Shown here piece after piece: positions 54,941 to 64,000 of a stretch of DNA of 64,000 nt. The translations under genes and the position numbers were made by a program. Position 1 is the first letter of the stretch; each line of letters begins with the position of its first letter. The stretch is from Agapanthus africanus (Eukaryota; Streptophyta; Magnoliopsida; Asparagales; Amaryllidaceae), in the NCBI GenBank assembly GCA_030015575.1, contig CM057340.1, forward strand, positions 754,361,632-754,425,631, written 5' to 3'. The notes beneath the pieces were generated by a model. It was not told the origin of the DNA, did not search any database, and saw only the letters and a program-made list of their open reading frames with translations.

Positions 54941-55591
54941 ATGAAATATTTCAAAGATGGTCTCGAGTACACTGTGATGAAGGAGTTGAACCCATTCTCC
55001 GTGAACGAAGTCCGAAAGTACGAAGATGCAAAATACTTCTTACCAGATTTTGAGGACACGGAAAGATGTCACAAACCGAAGAACAAAGTTATCGCCACTA
55101 TTCCGGTCTTCGGGAGTGATACCGAGGGGGAAAAAGAGATAGTTTATTTAGGGCCGCCCCAACGCAACAACCCGGGACCATCCGCCCCTACGTTGATCTT
55201 CGGTAGCGACTCGGAAGATGAGGTTAACGCTATATTTTCCGCTCGGCCGTCAATACAATCTTTCGCTGGCGATAATCAGAGTTTGCAAATTACCATGGTT
55301 TCACAAGAACATTACAAAGATCTCGATGCACTTGAAGCTTATAGTGTGCAAGAACTGCAGACATTTTACATCCCTCCCAGGCGAAAGGGTGAAGAGGCGA
55401 TCCTATTCTACCAATCTGGGGAAACCAAAGTGGAGAAAAAAATCTGGCATGGCGCCGATTCTACGCTCGACAGGCTCCAGCCCATCCGTCTGCCTGGATA
55501 TTACACGAAAGGCTTGAAAAGGCTATTGAAGCGCCAAGGGGTACCCTTCAGACAAACTACTCGACAAGCTCGATTCTACAATAGGATTTGA
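54941..55591 (+). pseudogene. Tat2 acidic linker after protease
   Basis: Same frame as protease. It contains PVFGSDTEGEKEIVY and LIFGSDSEDEVNA, matching Tat1 FGSDTEEDKE and FGSDSEDETN, then YIPPRRKGEEAI and GYYTKGLKRLLKRQG. It ends at a TGA (55589). Not a recognised enzyme domain. Confidence 0.75.
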
Positions 55592-56330
55592 GATGTCCCC
55601 GGAATTCAGCGAAAGTTGCCCAACAGGAGAATGGAAACGGTCGGGCTTGGATATGTCCAATCCAAGAAACGGGAACGAGTCCATGGTAGCTACGTCATAC
55701 ATGACTTCGATGAAGAAGGGGACGCCCTGTTAGAAAACGCTGACCCTGAACCAAAACGGGATCCTACCATCAAAATGCCGAGTCCGTCGTTTGAAGAACG
55801 AATGGACAAGCTCATAAGGGAAGCGGGTCGAAAGGTCCAGGATGACCATAACCGTGAAATGGCCATTTATGAGAAAGCCAGGATGCAACGCCTCCTTCAA
55901 CAAGCTGCGGAGAATTACAATGCTCCTCGTCGCCAGCCCGTCATACAAAGCGGGTCCAAGAAGCCACGCGATCGGGAATCGAGCAATCCGGATTCGTCTC
56001 TTATAAAGAAGATGGGTCGAGCATACTCTTTTCCCCAAGACAAAACACGGAAGATACTTGATCTTGCCATAAAATATCAAATGATTACACTTCCGGAGTC
56101 CAAACACCCCGAGCAAGCCAACGAGATCTCTCACCCAGACTATTGCTCTTATTACCGAGCAATAGGACATCCTCTCGAAGACTGCTTCACCTTCAAGAAC
56201 TGGGTCGAAGACCAATATCAACAGGGCAGGTTTCCTCTATCCAGCAGTTGGAGGATAACTCCGCCGCAGAAGCATGAACCGAAAGCCACGCGTATAACAA
56301 GAGTAGAACCAGATCATCATCGGTCTTGGA
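55592..56330 (+). pseudogene. Tat2 third knuckle module, between protease and RT
   Basis: REMAIYEKARMQRLLQQAAE, then RAYSFPQDKTRKILDLAIKY, CSYYRAIGHPLEDC (56144-56185) and FTFKNWVEDQYQQGRF. It is a near copy of the gag knuckle module, with Tyr at the second ligand position. The same module lies before RT in Tat1 (Gln there), so the arrangement is ancestral to both. Confidence 0.85.
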
Positions 56331-57480
56331 AGCGATCTCGTACCTGTCACGCGATAATGGTATCAAAAGAAGAGCCCGAGAATACGAATGACCTCCCCTG
56401 GTGCTTCGAAAACGATGATGGCAAGGTGATCTCAGAGTTTCCACCGGCACCGAAAGAGCTGGAAAATGGGATACATACTACTGCAGATAACCTCAAGAAA
56501 ATTGATTTGGGGACGGCAAGTGACCCACGACCGACATTCGTCAGTGAGCTGTTGTCTGCAGAAAGGGTGGCTGCGCTAAAGGACGTGCTTATGCAGCATA
56601 GAGATTGCTTCGCATGGAACTATTCCGAAATGCCAGGACTAGATCCAGAGATTGCTGTACATAAATTGGCAATATCTCCGGACGTCAAGCCGATCAAACA
56701 AGCACCAAGAAGAATGCGGCTCGAGCTTGAGATGAGCATCAACGCCGAAGTCAAAAAGCTAATCGACTCTGGCTTCATCCAAGAGGTTCAGTACCCCGAC
56801 TGGATTGTCAACATTGTTCCAGTAATGAATAAAAATGGGACGGTGCGCATATGTGTGGACTTTCGGGATCTCAACAAAGCTTGCCCAAAGGACGACTTTC
56901 CAGTACCAGTCACTGAGCTAATGATAGATAACACATCCACTCACGAAGTCTTCTCCTTCATGGATGGAACATCAGGATACAATCAGATAAAGATGCATCC
57001 CGAGGACCAGAAGCATACCGCTTTCCGGACCCCTTTGGGTATATTTTGCTACAAGGTGATGCCTTTCAGTCTAAAGAACGCCGGTGCCACCTATCAGACG
57101 GCCATAACGAAGATTTTCGACGACCTCATACATGAAATTGTCGAATGCTATATCAACGACCTCGTGGTTAAAAGCAAATCATACGAGGAACACCTATAAC
57201 ATCTGAAGATTGCATTTCAACGCCTCCGGAAATACAACTTGAAGATGAACCCTCTCAAATGCGCGTTCGGAGTTTCCTCGGGCAAATTCCTAGGATTCAT
57301 CGTCCGACACCGATGCATTGAGATAGATCCGTCAATGATCAAGGTGATTATGGAAATTCCTCCGCCAAGAAATCTCAAACAGCTGCGGTCTCTCCAAGGA
57401 AAGCTCGCGTATATCCGGCGATTTATAGCCAATCTCTCCGGCAAGTGCCGTCCTTACAGTCACCTAATGAAGAAGGGAAC
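56331..57480 (+). pseudogene. Tat2 reverse transcriptase with mutated active site
   Basis: ISEFPPAPKELENGIHTTAD, MSINAEVKKLIDSGFIQEVQ, PVMNKNGTVRICVDFRDLNK, FMDGTSGYNQIKMHPEDQ, then the catalytic box YIND (57149-57160) where the family has Y[IV]DD; AAC for GAC is a G to A change. A TAA (57197) replaces a Gln codon. The connection KQLRSLQGKLAYIRRFIANL follows. It cannot polymerise DNA as it stands. Confidence 0.93.
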
Positions 57481-57990
57481 TCCGTTCGTCTGGGATCATA
57501 AATGCCAAAGCGCACTAGATGAAATCAAGCAATACCTGCGGAATTCACCAGTGCTGGCCGCTCCCATTAAAGGAAAACCTCTCGTCCTGTATACAACAGC
57601 CCTCGAAGTTTCGCTAGGCGCATTATGGGCACAAGAGAATGACCAAGGGAAAGAGAGAGCCCTTTATTACCTGAGTCGAGTTCTCCTGGGGGCAGAAAGC
57701 AATTACTCTCCCATTGAAAAACACTGTCTGGCGTTGATCTTCGCGATAATGAAGCTCAGACATTATGCGTTGGCTTATGGGGTCCATCTCATATCGAAGG
57801 TAGATCCTCTCAAATATTTGATGTCGAAGGCCATACTAACAGGACGGCTTGCTAAATGGGCCTTGCTCTTAATAGAGTTCTCGATAACTTATCGGCCTCT
57901 TAAGGCAGTGAAAGGCCAGGCTATCGCCGACTTCCTTGCTGAGCATCCAATACCCGCTGACTCTCCCTTGAACTGCGAACTGCCGGACGA
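57481..57990 (+). pseudogene. Tat2 gypsy-type RNase H
   Basis: VLYTTALEVSLGALWAQEND, YLSRVLLGAESNYSPIEKHC and AILTGRLAKWALLLIEFSIT follow RT in frame 2. QAIADFLAEHP ends the domain. It degrades RNA in the RNA-DNA hybrid in functional relatives. Confidence 0.88.
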
Positions 57991-58600
57991 ACACGCGTTT
58001 GATACAATCGATGGGGAGAGAAGAGAGAATGATACCCAATGGGAACTCTACTTTGATGGAGCATCTTCCATGAAGAAGCGCAAACAAAGCACCCCCATAA
58101 TCAAATCAGGGGTAGGCCTCATCTTCGTGACTCCATAAGGAGGGATAATGCGCTTTGCCTTCTCTTTAACAGAGCCGAGGACAAACAATGAAGCCGAATA
58201 TGAAGCTTTGATAGCAGGTCTCGAGATCGCCATCGACATGGGAATTGAAAATCTTCTCATATACGAAGACTCCCAACTGGTCGTTAGTCAAGTAAACGGC
58301 GACTACCAAACGTGCAAGCCAGAGTTGGTAAAGTACGGCGAGAGAGTACAGCAACTGCTAATTCAAATTCCTTCCTACACCTTGGAAAGTATACCGCGTG
58401 CGGAAAATAGCAAGGCAGATGCATTAGCCAAGCTCGCTAAAGAACTGGCCGATGAGAACCTCGATGACCTAAGAATCGTTGTGCAAACCCGTCGGATTCT
58501 TGCACCGGTAGAAATATCTCCGGAGTCGTCCGAAGAAAAGGGAGCGACCGAGCAAATGGTGCTGCAGGTAAAAGGCCAGGAAAAGGTTGAAGATTGAAGA
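57991..58600 (+). pseudogene. Tat2 second (archaeal-like) RNase H
   Basis: WELYFDGASS (Asp), TNNEAEYEAL (Glu), LIYEDSQLVV (Asp) and SKADALAKLA (Asp) are all present. A TAA at 58136 (CAA in Tat1) splits it, and a TGA at 58595 (TGG in Tat1) ends it. The second RNase H identifies the Tat/Ogre lineage. Confidence 0.9.
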
Positions 58601-59497
58601 GAAGTCTTTATAGACTACTTCAAATCTCGTCGAACGCCTGAAGATGCATTCTCAAAACATCAGCTCATGAAGCGAGCTCTATCCTTCGCCTTTGTTAATG
58701 ATACTCTATATAAGAGATCATTTGATTCCCTGTGGCTGAGATGCCTAGGACCTGAAGAGGAAAAGAGAGTTGTCCAAGAAACTCACGACGGACTCTGCGG
58801 TTCTCACCAAGCCGGGCCGAAGATGAAGCTGAAGATCAAAAGGATGGGCTACTACTGGCCCACGATGATCCAGGACTGCCTCGAATACGCAAAGCAATGC
58901 CACTTGTGCCAGATTCACGGGGAATTTATCCATCAGCATTCAAATCCACTATATCCAACAGTGGTTAGCTGGCCGTTTGAAATGTGGGGGACTGACATAA
59001 TCGGCCCCATCGAGCCAGCATCGTCCAGAGGACATCGATTCATTTTGGCGACAACTGATTACTTCTCCAAATGGGCAAAAGCAGTACCGCTGAGGGAAGT
59101 GAAGACGGAGAATATACTCCATTTCTTCAAGACACGCGTCATTTATCGGTTCGGCACTCCGCGATGGATCATCTCCGATAACGGGCCAGCCTACAGAAGC
59201 CACAAGATCAGCCGCTTCTCACAACAACATAACATAGACTGGAGATACTCCTCAGTCTATAATCCCCGAGCTAACGGTCTAGCTGAGGCTTTCAACAAGA
59301 CCTTGACGAAGATCATGAAAAAGGAGGTTTCTCGAAATAAGAAGGACTGGCATGAGAGACTGCATAAAGCTCTCTGGGTGTATAGAACTACGTTCAAAAC
59401 GACTACAAACACAACGCCATATGCATTGGTGTTCAGCACAGAAGCAATACTTCCTCTCAAGATAGAGTTGTCCTCTCTACGAGTGGCGATTCAATAC
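58601..59497 (+). pseudogene. Tat2 integrase, truncated by copia insertion
   Basis: REVFIDYFKSRRTPEDAFSK; zinc-binding THDGLCGSHQAG...CHLCQIHG; catalytic Asp in GTDIIGPIEP, second in IISDNGPAYRS, Glu in NGLAEAFNKTL; then KIELSSLRVAIQY, cut at 59498. The catalytic triad is intact, but the C-terminal domain (present in Tat1, 12738-12496) is lost. Confidence 0.92.
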
Positions 59498-61591
59498 TGT
59501 AAGTCCACGGTAGCGCCCCGGCCGTCTAACAGACGCCAAATGCGCAACAAAAACTTTTTACAACTGGCGCTATCGTGTACCGTAACCAGGATCTGCCATT
59601 AAAGCTAAACTAACAAATTGCAAAGGGGGTAGAAACGTTATACCGAAAGATCTGAGTCCTTCGGTCTTCATCCATCATCCCACGCTTGTTGCAGCTGCTC
59701 CGATCTTCTCGATCTCCAATCTTGTCGTCCAGGTGGCACCACGTCGACGGATCTGTAAACGAGCTCTCGCCTCTGAACCGAGGCAACTCGATTGTCAAGT
59801 TTGCTAAAAGAGACGACCAAGATGAAGTAGAGAATGAGTAGAACGCTTTGTCTCATTACGTCCAAGGCTATAGACGAACGGTTAATGAAGTTGCCTTTTG
59901 GATCGATACGAAATGAGAAATGGAGTATACCAATTTCCATGAACCAAAATCCATAATCTTTTCAAAACAACAACCATGAACCATTCATCAAGAATGGCCG
60001 GCCACTTATAGATGAAAGAGGGTGAGTGTAGGAGAAGGGGGGTGAGTGTAAGCAAAAGATCTTGATCAAAATATCATAGCATAAACAAAAATGCATTAAT
60101 GTAAAGGATGACTCATTAACCTTAGTCACCCATTCATTAAATGCACAATTAATGCTAACAATGAATCATCAAGCCTTGTCACCTAAATCTAGAACCTTTT
60201 AGAACCATGACTCACCCTTATCAAGAAAAGATAAATCCGCATTTAACCGACTGTTAAATACGGCTGATAGAAAACTGGAAACTGGCAACTTCCAAAAGTG
60301 ATCCTGAAACGAATTTCAGGATAACCCCGTATCAGTATAAACATACCCACATTTGTATTACGACCGAATACAAATATAACTGAGACAAAGATATTATATC
60401 TACACAGTATAATACTGGGTTCCGGCTTAAACCAAAACCTACCAGTATTATCTGCCCGAAAAACGACACGTGCGAAAACGCACGTGCTTTTTCCGAACCT
60501 TGCCATATCACCATACGGCCTCTACAACGTTTCGCCCGAACTCGGGAAAGTGTCTGTGGGGGACTCTAATGACTCATCAACACACTGGCACTGGGTATAA
60601 CCACTAGCATGTCAGAGGTACAAGCTGCACGTAACGTTTTGCCTATGCATTGATTGGAAGGGAAGCTGATGAGCGAACTCATCTATAAACCCTACTGAGC
60701 CTGACAGTGACAATGTATATACAATCCGGTCCATTCATCTAAAGAGTATCGCATATCGAGTCTAGGGGGTGGATAAAGTCAGACCCCTAATAACGCGATA
60801 AATCGTGTCGGCATGAAGCCCATCACCACCTGAGAAACTACTGATCCAAATCAGTAATTCTCCACTACCTCAGCCGAGGATTCCTAGTGATGGCCACCCG
60901 TGCACTGCGCGACATCAACCCCCAATACCGGGAGAGACGAATCCCCAACGATCCGCTCACTTGCCTCCAATGTGGCTCGGGACTGTACCCAACTAAAACC
61001 TGTTTGCATAACTCCTTTGAGAGTGGCAGGGTAGTAATCTAAGCACAGTGGAAACTCACACGAGACAAATGACGATCTCAGGTCGATGAACTAACCTGTA
61101 TACATGTCACCAGGGAATTGCTATCTGACGATATGTATAATACCAACTAGCAGATTCCCGGCGAGTCCTGTCCGGTGTACTCATAACCCAATGAGCACCT
61201 GTATACATCTTAGGTGATCAAACTGACACCAATGGCTTGTGAGACCGGCCATTGCCCCTCGTCAGGGTCTCGACTGTATACACTAGTCTACTCTGGAGTA
61301 TCGATGCCCTGTCTCGAAAACTCCCACGACTAAGGACACTTTAAGGATGTGCTTACAGACCCCAGCTCCCATGTATATGATCGCCATCATACTGCTGGCT
61401 GTCAAGCAGAATCCTATGGGCTCTATCAATCATGCAACAGCGAACTAAAGCATGTATACGATGATAAAGACAAACCAGATAGCATACTATCATCTTGAGT
61501 AAGACAGTCATATCGGTATAGGTCCTTCCTTAATCATTGCAATCGCGTACCTGCGATCTAATAATTGACTTTGAGGGCACTATCTCCAACA
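59498..61591 (-). mobile_element. Copia 3' LTR (2,094 bp)
   Basis: TGTAAGTCCACGGTAGCG...TATCTCCAACA, a diverged relative of the LTRs at 15407 and 28513. It contains CACGTGCGAAAACGCACGTG (60467-60486), a G-box inverted pair. Confidence 0.9.
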
Positions 61592-61689
61592 ATCTCCTAC
61601 TTGCACTCAAGGCTAATTATTGCGATATCGCATACTCACAGCCCGTGTGATACCGAACATCCAACTCCTCTACTAATCAGTTTCACAAA

Positions 61690-62620
61690 GCTAGTTTGTA
61701 AAATTCTTGTGTTCGAGAAATAGCCTCAGTGAGTGGATCCGCCCTGATGTTTCTTTCTGTGTCTCTCTAAATCTCAAGTTCGCGGAGAAAGCCATCTCCC
61801 GAATCGAGTAATACCTATCTTAGAATATGTCTGGATATCTGATGGGACCTACTTCATAAATGAACTCCAAATCCAAACTTCTTAGACTGTATCAATAACT
61901 GAACCTAATCAGTATCCAGCACCATGCCTCTCACAGTATCCTCTTAGACCACCTGTCCATAATACCGTCCCTCGTCAGAGGGAAAACTATTACTCTGACA
62001 ATCACTCTGTCATCCATGTCACCTTGGAAGCCTGGAATGATAACCGTCTCCCGAAGGAGGCTGCCGTCATCAAATCCGTAGAACAAGCACTTATGTTCTA
62101 TAACTGCTTCCTAATGTTTCTCCAGGATTGGATTAATATAAACTTATCGCATCTAGTGCAAAAACAACATCTGGTGTGGTACTTGACATCTCATGATTGA
62201 CTCAATTGCCTAAACAAATGATCTGCCAATCATGCACTTCCCTCTCTCCTTTAGTCTCTAAGACACCTTTAGAGAGGGTGACTCCATCACCTGCAGGTAC
62301 ACCACCATGCCAAAAGTCATCTATTCTAAAATACTATTAGAATATTGTCAAAGTACCCATATTGAGAAACTACCCAAATCTAGATCTAAAACCATAGATC
62401 TAGTACCAGAATGTTAGATATTATATCCATATCCTTTGTGGAGAAACAACTGTGTGACGACCAAAGTACAACCGATCGTAGTATAGGAATTTTACTTCCT
62501 ACTCTGTGTATGTCATCCAAATACCAGGACATCACACCCTACTACCTTTTCAACAGATCCATCCCCTATTCTGATAAAGTCAAAAGCCATGACTGTCTCA
62601 TCAAAATTAGATGATCTAAT
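61690..62620 (-). pseudogene. Copia RT/RNase H remnant (second copy)
   Basis: Aligns with 30850-31720 with further substitutions and indels. No long frame is left on the minus strand. The plus-strand frame 62411-62614 is the shadow of the same region. Confidence 0.6.
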
Positions 62621-62739
62621 CTCCGCTATATCTGCTCAAGCCTATAAATAGACATAAACTACTTGTCCACTATGCTTCCGCTGCTTCCACTGACTACGAT
62701 AACCCTCTGACAGAATAATATATACGTACACTTCTAAAG

Positions 62740-63126
62740 CTAGTTTAGAACGACGCTATACTTATTCTCCTGCCGGGTCTCATAGCCTGGAACAACCGTA
62801 GTGTCAAGTCTGGGTAAGCAAGAACCTCCCTGCCACCGTCCTTGAGGGTACCAGAGTACCTCTCGGGTGTCTGAGGTTACCCACCATATCTGCAGAGTGG
62901 CTATTGGAATGTCAAACCTGATTGAATATATAGGTCCTATTAAATTTTCCGTAATCGTTTGCGGTTCTGGAATTACTTCCAGTTCTACCATACTCCCACT
63001 ACTGTTTTCTAAAAAAATATCCATTTTACTAAAACTGTGGCGAGTCAAGAACAGTATCACTATTGATCTTCCAGATGGTAGAAAATCAACCCTCGTCAAA
63101 GCCAGGGTCAACCCACAAACTGCCAT
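62740..63126 (-). pseudogene. Copia integrase-RT junction remnant
   Basis: An open minus-strand frame of 128 codons contains DIFLENSSGSMVELEVIPEP and WWVTSDTREVLWYPQGRW, recalling the integrase tail and pre-RT segment of copia. It is homologous to 31880-32340. Confidence 0.6.
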
Positions 63127-63155
63127 TACAGAAATGTGTCTTGAGTTATCCAGTG

Positions 63156-64000
63156 TGTTCCCGCCAAAAATTTCTGCGCAAAAGAGTCCAATGTATCAAA
63201 TGGCAAGGATATGCTTAAGGAAATGCGAACCAGTATCTTCCGGGCTGTTTTTTGACAAACTCCTAAATAAGAAACAGATAAATTCTGATAGTATCGAAAG
63301 CAGCTCGAAAAACCCTTCGATTTGATATATTATGGGCCTCGTAATTCATCCGGGGTCAAAAGTTATGAGGGATTACGTGTCCACACGTGATGGACTTTTA
63401 AGAACCCGCTGGAGGAGTTAAAAAATTTAATAAAAACTCAGAAAAGACCCCAATGGGGCATCACGTGCTCACACGTGACCATGGGTCACGTGCAGACACG
63501 TGATGGGCTTTTAAGGCCTCTAAAATAATAAATAGAATTAAATTCTAAAATCTGTTCCCTGATTAAAAATCAGGAATCACGTGCTCACACGTGACCAATG
63601 GTCACGTGTTGACACGTGATGGTTAAAACTGAAGCGTAAACAAACAGCTGAAGGAAATACCTCAATGAGGTGTCACGTGCTCACACGTGACCAATGGTCA
63701 CATATTGACACGTGATGGTTACAACTGAAGCGTAAGTAAATACTGAGAAAAGGACTCAATTGGGGGTCACGTGGAAACACGTGACTGGCTGTAAAAGCCT
63801 TGCTGTTCAACAGAATTAAATTCTAAAAAAAAAAGGTCATTTAAGTCTTTCGAAATAGAATTAAAATTCTAAAAGCTTCTAAATCTTTCCAAATGGAAAA
63901 GGTCTATGGGGACCGTTGGATTAAAAATCCAAGGGTGATTAAAAATCACCAATTTATGGAAAAATCTTGGACTTGGAAAGATTTCCCCCCTAAATCTGAC
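63156..64000 (+). mobile_element. Tat2-type LTR, 5' part (runs off the window)
   Basis: Copia similarity ends at CAGTG, and new sequence starts TGTTCCCGCCAAAAATTT. From 63375 it carries eight G-box dyads, and from 63549 it is colinear with the Tat2 LTR start (CCTGATTAAAAATCAGG, AATACCTCAATGAGG, GTTGGATTAAAAATCC). It differs from the Tat2 5' LTR too much to be a young partner, so it is either a related insertion or, after a deletion, the old 3' region of Tat2. 63156-63330 holds a short plus-strand frame with LFFDKL; coding is doubtful. Confidence 0.65.
63375..63783. promoter_or_regulatory. G-box dyads at the right edge (8 pairs)
   Basis: Half-sites at 63375/63385, 63463/63473, 63488/63498, 63579/63589, 63604/63614, 63675/63685, 63700/63710 and 63769/63779, again always 10 bp apart. 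The intervening bases vary (TCCAC, CTCAC, CAGAC, TTGAC, GAAAC). One half is degenerate (ACATA). Confidence 0.85.

Larger units (their letters stand above)
47286..59497 (+). mobile_element. Tat2: plus-strand Tat-type element with 3.2-kb LTR
   Basis: LTR 47286-50465, GATTC, primer site, then gag, knuckle modules, protease, RT, two RNase H domains and integrase, mostly in one frame from 54255 on. Integrase is cut by a copia element at 59498. The nearest relative in the window is Tat1 on the opposite strand. No domain is intact, and RT has lost a catalytic Asp. Confidence 0.9.
59498..63155 (-). mobile_element. Truncated Ty1/copia element in the Tat2 integrase
   Basis: 3' LTR 59498-61591, then minus-strand interior colinear with the complete copia element (61592-63155 matches 30771-32320) until it stops abruptly. 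The 5' LTR, primer site and right target duplication are absent. AATAC (59493-59497) is the expected duplication. It shares the decayed RT and integrase pieces of the complete copy. Confidence 0.88.

Noticed and set aside
12496..59497. Tat1 and Tat2 as two halves of one inverted element
   Set aside because: Each has its own gag-to-integrase order, and they differ strongly in sequence and deletions.
62867..63325. Plus-strand 152-codon frame
   Set aside because: Its first two thirds are antisense to copia sequence, and it crosses the junction at 63155; only the end could be real.

Overview
The window is repeat-rich nuclear DNA from a flowering plant, probably a eudicot with a large genome (the species is not identifiable from this sequence). 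I recognise no cellular gene, rRNA or tRNA. Almost every kilobase with an explanation is LTR retrotransposon: Ty3/gypsy Tat-type elements (two RNase H domains, CHHC gag knuckles), a Ty3/gypsy Tekay/Del-type chromovirus, an Athila-like remnant, and Ty1/copia elements, inserted into one another.

Layout. 1-5806: minus-strand Tat-type element with tandem repeats, an intact 746-codon gag and its 5' LTR (4108-5806), inserted into an Athila-like minus-strand element (5807 to about 9953, with primer site at 8386-8403). 9954-12213: AT-rich sequence, a (TTA)n microsatellite and a chromovirus-like LTR fragment. 12214-21113: decayed minus-strand Tat element (Tat1), split by a solo copia LTR (15407-17445, duplication GATGT). 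21389-23910: truncated Tekay LTR. 23911 to about 41458: tandem copy (7,654-bp period, TACTT microhomology at the junction) of the segment 16257-23910, itself interrupted by a complete copia element (28513-38753, duplication AAAGG). 39290-47285: plus-strand Tekay chromovirus without gag. 47286-59497: plus-strand Tat element (Tat2) with a 3.2-kb LTR inserted in the Tekay 3' LTR. 59498-63155: truncated copia element inserted in the Tat2 integrase. 63156-64000: another Tat2-type LTR.

Order of events that the nesting supports: Tat1 came first, then a copia insertion (now a solo LTR) and the Tekay insertion, then the tandem duplication, then the complete copia element (LTRs about 0.4% different by eye). 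Independently, Tat2 entered the Tekay LTR and was hit by copia, which carries a further Tat2-type LTR.

The most unusual signals are regulatory and architectural. Two different Tat LTR families carry arrays of paired G-box half-sites whose spacing is 10 bp in all 31 pairs I located, although the bases between vary. The Tat2 LTR is also built of many different perfect palindromes that share a TTTAA centre. The Tat2 polyprotein carries three copies of a CHHC knuckle module, one of them between protease and reverse transcriptase. All pol genes are broken; the only long intact reading frame is the gag at 1724-3964.
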